DNA of 64,000 nucleotides. It comes from Ryuthela nishihirai (lineage: Eukaryota > Arthropoda > Arachnida > Araneae > Heptathelidae). The position numbers were made by a program, and so were the translations under genes. The notes under the pieces are model-generated. The model did no database searches and was not told the origin of the DNA. It saw nothing but the letters and a program-made list of their open reading frames with translations. Below are positions 9,886 to 19,790 of the stretch, piece after piece; position 1 is the first letter of the stretch, and each line of letters starts with the position of its first letter. The stretch is taken from assembly GCA_038380435.1 (NCBI GenBank), contig JAWZYU010000034.1, positions 1,966,704 to 2,030,703 on the forward strand. The letters are read 5' to 3'.

Positions 9886-10272
9886 GGGGTTGGGTTGGTT
9901 TGTTTTACCTCTGAGCGGCACTTTTTTGCACACCATGGGCTAAATGGCCAGGTCACATGGACCCTGATGGCTCAGAGAAGGTTGGGGGAGGGGACCCAAT
10001 GGAACAGCTGTTGGGAGACAGATGGTAGCCTCCCGTCAAGGCCATCTAGCGTGTTCTTTAACGTGCATAGGGTATGGCTCTCCCGCACACGGGGCTATGG
10101 CTTAACGTCCCATTCGATGGACGGCATTTCCAAGCCCATCGGTGTCCCCTACTGACCGTGGGCAGGGCAGGAAATTTTGCAGAGATAAATCTCAACGCTG
10201 ACCCAGCTGGGACTCGAACCTGAAAACTACAGATTACGAGCCTGGCGCGCTACCGACTGAGCCACCCCCGCC
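9886..10272 (-). mobile_element. SINE family A inserted in Polinton-like element 2
   Basis: A full-length copy read on the minus strand. It begins GGGGCGGGGGTGGCTCAGTC (box A) with a box B, GGTTCGAGTCC, and ends in a tail reading AAAACAACCCAACC or close to it. The 12-base duplication CCAAGACTAAAA flanks it (9874-9885 and 10273-10284). At the equivalent point of element 1 (around 1458-1475) the site is uninterrupted, so the insertion came after the two copies separated. Confidence 0.9.
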
Positions 10273-10325
10273 CCAAGACTAAAATGAAACAGGATGAAAA
10301 GATAGACACATTATATAGGTTACAA

Positions 10326-11118
10326 TTATTTATTTAATTTATACATTTCATTTTTCGCATCGTCGACAATAATATTGTATTTTAGAGTACACACAAATCC
10401 AGAATCTACAAAATTCAACAGACCTCGTTTCCAGGCTGTATCCACAAACACTTGTGCTAAGGTATGAATGTCCAGGTCACCAGACCATTCAGTGATGTCC
10501 GGTAATTTTTCTTCTGGTTGTAGTCCATCTAAAGGGATCAGACATATTAGTTCTTGCTGAAAAATATTCACCAGCAGCTGATGTACACACTCAGGGCCAC
10601 CGAAAACAGGTCCTAACAGGAAAGGTCGAACTGATTCACAATGTTCTATAATGCTCTGCGGAGATGGTGATCTTTGGGAGTTCCACACACGTTTCGCACG
10701 ACCCGCATCACTTCGTCTACGTGGATAGCCAGTGTAAACCACTGCGACGAGTTCAGAGTTATACTGTGACTCACAACGCGAAACTGTAGAATTCTTTGGT
10801 CGGCTGATTCTTTGATGAACTCGACACAGCGTTCGCCACCTTCGCCGCGGAACATGAACACGCATACACCGGACATCAGGTGCACGTCTGCTGATCCAGA
10901 CCGATTTTTACTTTGTCCTCGATGTGGGGCACCGTAGCATACAAAATCTCCCATTCAGGTATGGAGAAGGTAACCCCCACAGGTGTAGGGTAGATGAGTT
11001 CACCATTTTCATATTTCTTGTAGCGACGCATGTGCACAGAAAACTTGTTTTTGAACAGCGAAGGCACGACGTAAACATCTTCACCGAGACACCACGCATC
11101 TGGATTGCTAGGCTGCAT
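10326..11118 (-). pseudogene. Two-domain PC4-like ssDNA-binding protein, copy 2
   Basis: Starting at the ATG at 11118 (MQPSNPDAW), domain 1 reads LGEDVYVVPSLFKNKF, RRYKKYENGE and GVTFSIPEW, then a helix ending HIEDKVK. This follows the PC4/p15 order of four strands and a helix. A one-base loss near 10885 shifts the frame. Domain 2 follows (RCVEFIKE, then SITLNSSQWFTL and a helix with DEVMRVV). The C-terminal 100 residues (LLGPVFGGPE ... WSGDLDI ... DTAWKRGLL) are conserved between the copies but not recognised; another shift falls near 10660. Known PC4 proteins bind single-stranded DNA as dimers. Two folds in one chain could give an intramolecular dimer, which is inference. It might help replication in an element that lacks its own polymerase. 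Confidence 0.65.
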
Positions 11119-11259
11119 CGTGAACAATGACGCACTCGACGGTCGACGTCTATTTAACGTTGGAAAGCAGCGCCCTCTGGAAGCAGGAATGATAATTATG
11201 ACGATAACGTGATTGTCCAATAAGCGAACAGCTGGTGATGCAACACTGGTTGTAACATG

Positions 11260-11813
11260 TTCTCAATACTTGAGACGTCGATCAATCCATCTAAAAAAAG
11301 CAGCTGTTTCGGCTAAAGAGCAGTGGACTCCCTCTCCTGTGTGATATACACACTCGAAATCAGAAACTTTTGGGAGATCATAATATTTGGGACATCCGTA
11401 AAGTTCAAGATTAACGCTGGGAAGATTTAATTGTTCCAAGAGAATTCTTTCCACGTTGCCTCCTTTGTAACCCACCCCAGTAGCTTCTTCAGTACATGCA
11501 AGTTTGTAAGCATATTTCACGTTGTTAGGAAAGTGATCTAACGTCCACACCTTTTCACTAGGCCTAAGACATATTTAGACACGTATTTGACTGTGTTCCT
11601 GTCTTTTATCGACAAAGCTTGGTAATGTCCAAGATTGAACCGATAGACACCACATTTCCTGTTCCGAGTTGCATATCCAAGTTCACGCACTAGGAAATGG
11701 TCGTTTACACGAAACCCGTCGAGATCTAGAACCATACAGATATTATGCATGTTTGCACTCTGAAACTCACCGTAATTCGTAAACTGTTGAAGGCAAATGC
11801 TTGACGACTTCAC
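11260..11813 (-). pseudogene. DEDD-exonuclease-like protein, frameshifted
   Basis: Two frames, 11813-11538 and 11550-11263, join through a one-base indel near 11548. The first has MVLDLDGF with two aspartates in a D-x-D arrangement and later VNDHFLVRELG; the second has YKGGNVERILL, ELYGCPKYYDLP and a closing ECVYH ... CSLAETAAFFRW. This order matches a multi-copy invertebrate family that looks like an RNase H-fold/DnaQ-type exonuclease. That assignment is from memory of the pattern, not a search. It is the first gene after the right promoter. The real start is probably the MHNIC methionine, just after the GTGAGT splice-like site. Confidence 0.4.
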
Positions 11814-11839
11814 ACAGGCACGACTAGAGACGTCTCTGA

Positions 11840-12032
11840 CGTTTACGTCTCAGGGCCTGTACGACGTTCTGTGGTAGACCAGGGGGCCAGGTTTCAGGCG
11901 GTTTCATAACCAAAGGGCGTCGTAGTCTTGTAGGTGGTGGAGGTGTGTCATCGTCCACAAGAACGTCCTGAAGTGTTGAGGGTCGCTCTCGTAGCTGGAG
12001 TCCTCATCACTCGTCCAAAAACCAAAATCCAT
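11840..12032 (-). pseudogene. Acidic/proline-rich reading frame in right terminal repeat
   Basis: The ATG at 12032 opens MDFGFWTSDEDS and an acidic stretch. A deletion of about 105 bases (relative to the left copy) then puts the proline-rich part out of frame. Read in its own frame, that part ends QALRRKRQRRL and a stop near 11842. The left copy has lost the basic tail and the right copy the middle, so neither is complete. Confidence 0.4.
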
Positions 12033-12084
12033 GGTGACAACTATAACACGTAGCTCAGAATAAATGCTAGACCTTTTTTCGTCC

Positions 12085-12092
12085 CTTATATA
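12085..12092 (-). promoter_or_regulatory. TATA box in right terminal repeat
   Basis: TATATAAG on the minus strand, 53 bases before the ATG at 12032. It is the probable core promoter for the minus-strand gene array of element 2. Confidence 0.5.
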
Positions 12093-12360
12093 CAGCCAGA
12101 ACCGTGACCTTTACACATCTGCTAACTGATAAACACTTGTGAAAGACATGTCAACACCGCTTGTGTGCATGACCGTGACCTTGGGGTTTTTCAAGGTCTT
12201 TTGGAAAATTGCGACTAAAATCGAGGTTTTTTCTAAAAATAGTACTCATTATATACACCAGATGGCGCCATAGGTTAAAGGGAGGGGGAGAAAATTTTAA
12301 TAAGGGGGAGTCAAATATGAATATTAATAAGGAGTGCGACCGGGTGCCATATCCCATGAC

Positions 12361-12560
12361 AGTTGCGACATAGGGGTCAAAGTTCAATCTCAGAAGGCAA
12401 CGTGGGCAGTTGTGACATAGGGGTCAAAGTTCAATCTGAGAAGACAACGTGGGCAGTTGCGACACAGGGGTCAATTTCCGGTCGATTGCGTCATAGGGAT
12501 CAAAGTTCAATCTGAGAAGGTGGGCAGTTGAAACATAATGGTCAATTTCCGGTCGATTGC
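12361..12560. repeat. 47-base tandem repeats at outer end of Polinton terminal repeat
   Basis: Units beginning AGTTGCGACATAGGGGTCAA recur at 12361, about 12408 and about 12456, then in more degraded form to about 12560. The left terminal repeat holds only one unit. Beyond them lies TGACGTCATAGGGGG and a short GC-rich end near 12650, probably the true terminus. Confidence 0.65.
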
Positions 12561-12875
12561 GACATAGGGGTCAAGGTCCGAGCGGTGACGTCATAGGGGG
12601 AAAGCACTAGTGGGGGGTACCAGGGTGCGAACACACTACTACTCGCGCTGTCGTTTAACTGCAGTTGCTTCGATTTGCATAAAGACTCTCGGTGTAAATA
12701 TACGAAAGATTTTAATGTATAAATAAAACTTCAATTTCACACAAATTTAAAATAAGAATTACGCTCCTTCTCAATATCTATTTCTTGCCCCATTTGCGTT
12801 ACATCTTATTTTCGTCGACTGCACAAACCAGGGCAACGTAATACAACACTTCAGAAGGCTTACCATACCTAGAAC

Positions 12876-14788
12876 CAGGGCCGCCGAGAGAATTTATGGG
12901 CCCCTATGTAATATTATGCTCGGGGCCCCCAAATGAAAACTTTTTATCTTTACAAATCATTAATAGCAATTATTCTGGACGCAATGATGACATTCAGAGG
13001 AAAAAAAGCCTGTTGCGCAGTGAGGCATGCAAAAACATAGGCCTACACAGTTTGTGTCACATAAAACTTTTTAGCATTTATTTTAGGGAACATATTTTGC
13101 AAAGCTCACAGCGAGATTTAGGATTTTTGAGTAAATTTAATATAGGCTACATAACATATCATGGAGAAAACTATGCAATTCTGCAAGTCTTCATTTTTAA
13201 TTGTCAGTACTGAAAAATAGGCAACAGTATTTTTTAAACTTCACATTAGCATAATAGCAGATTCAACACTAAATATAATATAACCCATTATTCCCAAAGA
13301 GTTGCAACTTCTAACTTATACAGTAGATCAATGTCAACAAACAACTCCCTTTACTTCGTTGATGCAAAATCGTCAATTATGTCATAATAATTTAAAGACC
13401 TAGCAAGATCGCTCTCCAGACTAAGCAAACCAAGGTTACTCAGTCTTTCTTGACACATTGTTGATCTGAATACATTTTTTATTTCCTTCATTTTGCTGAA
13501 GGATCTTTTAGCATCAGCAACTGTCACAGGAATTGTACAGAATATTCTAATGGCTATACAAATATTTGGAAATAAACTGTCCAGTTTCAATTCTCTCAGA
13601 CGGTTTAAGAGCTCCATTGGTTTCAATGGGCCTGTCCCTAAATTAGAAGAATGAATTGATTTTAGATATTTCAGATCATCACTGATCTCTCTATTAATGT
13701 CTTCATAATATTGTTCATGCAAAGTAACACCCATATTTTCAATGTCACGTTCTTCAATGTCTGGATATAGTCATAAACACTTAAATCTATCATTTAACTT
13801 TTCCGCCAAAGTGAAATGATTAGTAAGTCCACAAACAACAGAATCAATTACCCTATAAAACACATTTACTCTTAACTCCAATTCTTCATTAGTTTCCCCC
13901 TCATTCCCTCGAAATTCTGGAACATCTTCATTTATTTCGTCCAAGAAAGTTTTCCTTCTTTTCACTCTCGTCTTCGGAAGTTCTGTCTCTGCAGGAAGAT
14001 CACTTGCTAATGAGGTGGCCACTACTTTTGCTTCATTTAATAAGTTCTCCCATTTATCACGGAGTTGTTTCAGTTCCTGGAGGAGATCGCGAATATTATC
14101 AATCTCTACATCAAGAGTTGCATCACGAGCTTGCAGAACTTTATTGTGAATGTCAATTGCCGAGAGAATTTTGAACCAGATTGTTGCCATCAAAGTGTAC
14201 TTAAATGATTCAAGGTTCCGTTTTATTCCCATCAATCCCAGCTCCTGACTTATGCTTATACTTGTCCATTGTTCAGTTAGACTATAGCACCAATGAATAT
14301 ATCATTTTACTAAACAAATGACAACGAAATGGTGAAACAAAATGTGCCGACAAGAGACTTTTAAACTGTTATAATTTGTAACACTGACACACAAGAGCAC
14401 AGACGATGTTACTGGAACTCGAAACATGAACAATGTAATATACCTGATCGCACGGGTTGGGTTTGGGAGAGTCCAATTGTTGCTACTGCTGCAGGGGTGG
14501 GGTGGTTAACAGGGAAAATACAAGCAAATGCTGTAAGTTAACGCGGACAAAAGAAGATGTTAAGAAATGGTTCGTTCAACTACTATTAATGAGATAATAT
14601 GTCATAATCCAACTAGTGTTTCTTTTTAAAAGCATATTATAACAAATAATATTCTTATGGAATTTTATAGGATCGATATATAGCCTAACTAAGAATAATT
14701 TTTGCAAGAAAAAGTAAAGAGTCACTTAATCTGACGGGCCCCTATGCACTAGTCCCCCTTGCCCCCCCCCCCCCTGTCGGCGGCCCTG
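12876..14788 (-). mobile_element. hAT element, non-autonomous or decayed
   Basis: The inverted ends are CAGGGCCGCCGA and TCGGCGGCCCTG (one mismatch). The 8-base duplication CCTAGAAC flanks both sides (12868-12875 and 14789-14796), as hAT transposases produce. It holds a partial transposase gene on the minus strand and a C13 run near the right end. The MITE at 22261-22614 is an internally deleted relative. Confidence 0.9.
13351..14235 (-). pseudogene. hAT transposase C-terminal part (ZMYM1-like)
   Basis: One frame runs 14235-13351 (295 codons) with a single TGA after FKCL near 13771. The C-terminal part has the hAT dimerisation signature: RIFCTIPVTVADAKRSFSKM followed by RLSNLGLLSLE. The upstream part holds the end of the catalytic region, including an acidic, lysine-rich insertion. 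No N-terminal BED finger or first catalytic Asp is present, so the gene is a remnant. Proteins of this subgroup are often annotated as zinc finger MYM-type 1-like. Confidence 0.75.
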
Positions 14789-14796
14789 CCTAGAAC

Positions 14797-16274
14797 TGTT
14801 CACGCCGAAGACACAAGCTAACTGAGCAAACGCCTCCAGGCTTAACTGAGCCGTGTGTGGAGTAACTGTCCTTCAGACAGAACTCTTCAGTCCTGAAAAT
14901 TTCCGTTAGACCTGAAGGCATAAACTGACGTTTTTGCGGCCCTTAAGCTATCAACAACGGGGGTGGATTGATCTAAGGAGGCAATCCTTACGTTTAGTTT
15001 TCTTTTTTACGTTTTAGTTTTCTTTTTAATAAAAACTATACTTTTAAAACTATTATTGCACCAAATCAATCCGTAGCCTACTTTACTGATATTACAGAAA
15101 TATAATGTTTAAAATTATCATATTTTTTCACGGATTAACAATAGTTTTTGCTATTGACTGCTTTCTGTAATATTCCTGATGAGCAAATAATCGATATCTC
15201 AGCAAATAGAAATAAAATATATGGAAGGTTTTCAAAATATAGGGAAAAATAATCAATAACGTTTTAAGTGGACCGTTTTATTGAAAAGCTCCCTGTGGCT
15301 GAGCACCTTCAATCCGCTCCAGTCAACAGCTAAATGAGATTATAAACTCACTATTCGCTCATGGCGCCATCTATGTTAATAGACAAACGAATATCAAAAT
15401 GAATTTTTTTTTATAAGACAAATAATAAATACCAAACTTCAAATTCATTTACTCTTTTTGTTGTGTTCATTTTTGATGGGGCATTTACTCCAAGTGGCGT
15501 AATGGACGAGCCATCCCTATTTATTTCTGCATTAAAAAAAATCCCACAATATCAAGGTCGTTGAAGCAGAAAAAGATATTAGAATATGGAGAATTTATTT
15601 TCGATGGATCGTTCTGACAGCTTGAAGAAGTTCAGTTCATTTTTCTTCAGAAAGGAATCGCCGAATATAACTGCAGGAAAAAACGACGCTATTAGACAAT
15701 ACGGATAAAAAAATGCAGTATTTAATCGTTGCATTTTTTATTTTGCTTTGTTCTCTTTATATGAGCTTTTATTTGACTTTTTTCTTCTAGCAGACAACTG
15801 CAGCGCTACTTGTATGTTCGTCACAAAACATTTCTATATTAATTCGATATTTTCTGGTGTATTCTTTTTCTCTAAATATCCTCAACCCTTCTTGCAATCT
15901 TTGGATAAATCGATTTATAGGGTTGGTCTCAGCTATACGATCAAAAACGAAAAAATTGAGAATCTGACTGTCAAGTAAACTATTGGTTTGGAGATTTTTT
16001 TTGTCAGCTCCAAAGCAAATAGTTAACCAAACGGTCTTGCACATTGGATTGCAGCATTTATAGCAAATAGAACTTCTGAAACACATGAAAATAAAGTATT
16101 AACTTGACTCGTTGCAGGATTAGAAAGAAGAAAAGCAGCACCATTAAAAAAACTCTGCGAAGTTGGAGGCCGTTTATATTGACGAAACCCAAATTGAAAA
16201 TTCATACGATAATATTTTCTGTCAAAATCAGTATATGAATGGGAAGACTCCGGAATTATTTTATCATGCTAAAT
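14797..16274. other. AT-rich intergenic DNA
   Basis: I see no gene, SINE or paired terminal repeat. Short notes: a GATGGCGCCAT-like word near 15362, resembling one in the Polinton terminal repeats, and long A and T runs. Open frames at 15748-16205 have no recognisable content. Confidence 0.5.
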
Positions 16275-17062
16275 CGGCGATTCCCAACGTTTTTTGTTCT
16301 GCGAACCCTTTTCAAAAAAAAAAACTAACTTAAAATTTACATTATATAATAAAATTTTACTACTTATAATTATGACCCCCCCCCCCCCGACACGCGACTA
16401 CCTTTTCGAGGTGGGGGGGGGGGGGGGCTTGAGGGCCTAAATGAAGTCGAAGGCTATGCTGATCGGATCGGGGAACGATCGGACATGGATAAGATGGATG
16501 AAGTTGAGGGCCCTGCTGACTAGAATCTTGCCACGTTGGACAGGGCCCCAACGGAAGGGCCGGACTGAGTTCCCGTCGCGGGAGCCGAGGCAACTTGGAT
16601 TCTATATCCTTATTTGTGGCGGTCCGGGACATAGATTAAATTTAGGTTTTGACCGATGGATGAACTTTACTCCAATAGTACTGTTCGCCATTAGGTAGTC
16701 GGGGATGAGCTGTATCTATATGGTATTGTCTTGCCCCTGACAGTAAGTAATGGTGAATATGGCATTTCCCTACATTGGTAGTGCTTCAGGCGGAACTAGT
16801 GCGTCTTATATATATATTTACTTATAATTATGCAACCTCTAACTATAAAATGATTTATCTGCAACACTTCATATTAAATTTTTTTTACAGCACAAATTTT
16901 GTGTAATTTTGTCGAATCGCTGCAGAAACAAACCTATAATGCTTAAAACATGCTTATTGTCACAGCCGAAAAATATATTTGTAACATAATTGGACAATTG
17001 TCTACTGCTCGAGGAGCCATTACAGAATTTTTAGCGCGAACCCCAATCAAATGGGAACACTG
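16275..17062. mobile_element. Possible hAT-like element with GC-rich insert
   Basis: The left end reads CGGCGATTCCCAACG with GTTCTGCGAACCC. The right end, inverted, reads CAGTGTTCCCATTTG with GGGGTTCGCGC. Both resemble the ends of hAT elements that begin CAGTG-TTCCCAA. The 8-base flanks do not match well, so the assignment is weak. Between about 16378 and 16800 lies a GC-rich segment bounded by C and G runs that looks foreign to the AT-rich remainder. Confidence 0.4.
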
Positions 17063-17690
17063 TTATAGAATGAAAATTTCGAATTAGCGTCTGTTTCAAA
17101 CTTCATAATTCCGAAACAAATAAGAAAAACTAGTGCTAACAGCAATAGAGTATGGCACAAAAATTTTAAAGTGTTTATTTCGTTCCTGAAAATGAGCCAT
17201 TTTCAAGAGATAGATGAAGAATTTTTCATTTGCGTTCGATAAGTACTAACGAAGTATTAGGATTAGCTTTTTCCAATACTGTTAATTTCCGCCGTTACAG
17301 AGAAAGTCAAGTTGAAAAATGGTAAAACTTGACGCTAGAAATTTGGATGGTAAAATGTAGGTTGTTAACAGCGGAGATTTTCGTACTTCTCCTGAGGTTG
17401 GTGGGAAAAAAAATCAACTCTCGTTTTAAGCGGAAAAATTATAGCAACATTTGAATTTCCCTGCTGCACGACAAGGTTCATTTCTCATCCTTCGTTCTCT
17501 GATAGGGATAGACAACAGAAGACGCGGTTCTTTCTGTATCAGTAGAATCCAGTGTCAACCTAATAGCGCCAGGACGAAATCCAGGGTATCAGCTAACTGT
17601 ATTAGCAGTCGTTCCATTTTTTTTCTATTGAAGGTGTCTCCGTATTTTTTTTACTATTTGGTGCATCATTTTTACTTTGTTGATTATGTG
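17063..17690. other. Intergenic DNA without recognisable features
   Basis: AT-rich sequence with no gene, inverted ends or SINE that I can identify before the SINE cluster that begins near 17690. Confidence 0.4.
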
Positions 17691-18130
17691 GTGCTTTTTT
17701 GCACACAATGGGCTAAATTGCAAGTCACGAGGACCCTAAAGGCTCAGAGAAGGTTGGGGACTCACTGGCCAGCTGTTGGGAGACAGATGATAGCCTTCCA
17801 TCAAGGCCATTCAGCGTGTTCTTTAATGTGCACAGGGTTGGGTTGTTTTACCTCTGAGAGGCACTTTTTTGCACACCATAGGCTAAATGGCAAGGTCACA
17901 TGAACCCCGAAGGCTTAGAGAACGTTGGGGGAGGGGACCCACTGGAACAGCTGTTGGGAGACAGATGGTAGTCTCCCGTCAAGGCCATCCAGCATGTTCT
18001 TTAACGTGCACAGGGTATGGCTCTGCAAGGGCCACGACTTATCGTCCCATCCGACGGACGGCGGCCTTTCCAAGCCCATCGGTGTCCCCTACTGACTGTC
18101 GGTAGAGCAGGGAATGTGCACAGGGTATGG
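17691..18130 (-). mobile_element. SINE A inserted in another SINE A
   Basis: The outer copy begins near 17691 and is interrupted at its GTTCTTTAATGTGCACAGGG segment. A second copy runs from about 17831 to 18112 and ends before its tRNA-like head. The outer word AATGTGCACAGGGT is repeated on both sides (near 17825 and 18114) as a target duplication. The outer copy resumes only briefly, to about 18130. Confidence 0.75.
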
Positions 18131-18189
18131 CACACTGACCCTCATTATATTTCCTTCTCTTCATTTTGAGGGGAGGGTTTTTTACTTTT

Positions 18190-18390
18190 GGTTGGCACTT
18201 TTTTTTGCACACAATGAACTAAATGGCCAGGTCACAAATTTCCCAAGGGCTTAGGAAAGAAAGATGATAGCCTCCCATTGAATATGTTCTTTAATGTGTA
18301 CAGGGTATGGCTCTCTTGCACATGGGGACATGGCTTTACATCCCATCTGATGAACAGCCTTTACAAGCCCATGTCACCTTTAAGCTTTTT
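18190..18390 (-). mobile_element. SINE A, partial and degraded
   Basis: TTGCACACAATGAACTAAATGG and the CAGGGTATGGCTCTC segment identify SINE A on the minus strand. It stops after the TTTACAAGCCC segment, so the tRNA-like head is missing. Confidence 0.6.
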
Positions 18391-18887
18391 TTTTGGGGGG
18401 GGGGATAAACTTGAGGAAGCCTATGGCATTCCCCACTTCAACGTTGCTAATTTCTGTAATTCGTCACCAGGCTCACTGAGAAGAGCACTCCCACTTTATG
18501 CATCAGCAAGTAAGCTCATCGGGCAAAAATTTAGTCACCCCTGGCTGAAAGTCACCTAATAGCGTGCAACGCCTCCGTGCGATCAAAGAACAGTCGACAT
18601 TCTGTCTGGCATGGATGCCACCAGTGTGCGGATGCAGTGCAAATTAATATTCATCCACTCTTCAACAACAAATGTTGCAGTTCGGCAGGATGGCTGGGAC
18701 GGCGCTTCACTCGTTGTCCCAAATAGTCCCTCAAATTTTCTATGGGATTCAGATCCAGGGATTTGTCAGGCCAGTTCAGATGTTCGAAGGCTTCAGAATG
18801 CTCATCATGCCAATCCGACACACTTCGAGCCCTGTGCATGCGAAAATTGTCATCTTGGAAGACTGGGGTATAATTCTGGTGTTCACT

Positions 18888-19314
18888 GTGGGTTGGTTTG
18901 TTTTACCTGAGCGGCACTTTTTTGCACACCATGGGCTAAATGGCCAGGTCACATGGACCCCGTAGGCTCAGAGAAGGTTGGGGGAGGAGACCCACTGGAC
19001 TCACAAGGACCCCAAAGGCTCAGAAGTTTGGGGAAGGGGACCCACTGTAACAGCTGTTTGGAGACAGATGGTAGCCTCCCGTCAAGGCCATCCAGCGTGT
19101 TCTTCAACGAGCACAGGGTATGGTTCTCCCGCACACGAGGCCACAGCTTAACATCCATCCGACGGACAGTGGCCTTTCCAAGCCCAGTGGTGTCCCCTAC
19201 TGACCGTGGGGAGGGATTTTGTCTAGATAAATCTCAACGCTGACCCAGCTGGGACTCGAACCTGGGAACTACAGATTACGAGCCTGGCGTGCTACCGACT
19301 GAGCCACCCCCGCC
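18888..19314 (-). mobile_element. SINE A copy within Tc1 remnant
   Basis: A near full-length minus-strand copy from the tail near 18888 to the box A end CCCGCCCC at 19314. It carries an internal duplication: the GACCCCGTAGGCTCAGAGAA segment is repeated in altered form around 19010, making it about 40 bases longer than other copies. Confidence 0.8.
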
Positions 19315-19446
19315 CCATGTGGAGATGCTGCACAAAAAGCAACATGTGGTCATCCAGTAGCTCCATATAGCCCTTCTGGTTCAAATGTGGCATCACTGCA
19401 ACCAAAGGATTCATTTCCTCGTACGTTAAACACCCCCAGAACATCA

Positions 19447-19790
19447 GAATACAGTTGGTAGCACGCCAGACTCCTAATATGTAGTTCCTAGGTTCGAGTT
19501 CCAGCTGTGTCAGCATTGAGATTTATCTCTGCAAAATTTCCAACCCTGCCCACTGTCAGTAGGGGAACTGATGGGATGTTAAGCCGTGGCCCATGTGCGG
19601 GAGAGCCATACCCTGTGCACATTAAAGAACACACTGAATGGCCTTAACGGGAGGCTACCATCTGTCACCACACAGCTGTTACAGTGGGTCACCTTCCCCA
19701 AACTTCTGAGCCTTTGGGGTCCTTGTGAACTGGCCATTTAGCCCATAGTGTGCAAAAAAGTGAAGCTCAGTTGTAAAACAACCCAACCCT
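19447..19790 (+). mobile_element. SINE A copy within Tc1 remnant, opposite orientation
   Basis: A plus-strand copy starting in the tRNA-like head, with box B as GGTTCGAGTTCC, and ending in GTAAAACAACCCAACC. The 10-base duplication CAGAACATCA flanks it (19437-19446 and 19791-19800). The first bases of the head are missing. Confidence 0.85.

Larger units (their letters stand above)
11755..12420 (-). repeat. Right terminal inverted repeat of Polinton-like element 2
   Basis: This is the inverted counterpart of 4646-5412. Differences are one internal deletion of about 105 bases in the proline-rich frame and scattered substitutions. At the inner edge the right copy keeps an ACG/GTGAGT donor-like site followed by TTTCAG, whereas the left copy reads GGTCAG. 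The unique gene region begins immediately inside. Confidence 0.8.
4646..12650 (-). mobile_element. Compact Polinton-like element 2
   Basis: Inverted repeats of about 700 bases (4646-5412 and 11755-12420) bracket a minus-strand gene set: exonuclease-like, two-domain PC4-like, membrane protein, integrase, penton-like, pVI-like, major capsid and protease. Integrase, adenovirus-type protease and capsid genes together define Polintons/Mavericks. A protein-primed DNA polymerase B and an FtsK/HerA-type ATPase are expected for the family, but I find no trace of either. The right end extends about 230 bases beyond the match and has no counterpart on the left, so the left end is truncated. A target duplication could not be found. 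Confidence 0.8.

Noticed and set aside
1..12650. A live virus genome integrated intact
   Set aside because: Most genes carry stops or shifts, one end is truncated and a SINE lies inside; this is decayed mobile DNA.
16360..16698. Gene in the GC-rich block, or mitochondrial insert
   Set aside because: No recognisable protein in any frame, and no mitochondrial or ribosomal motif that I can identify.
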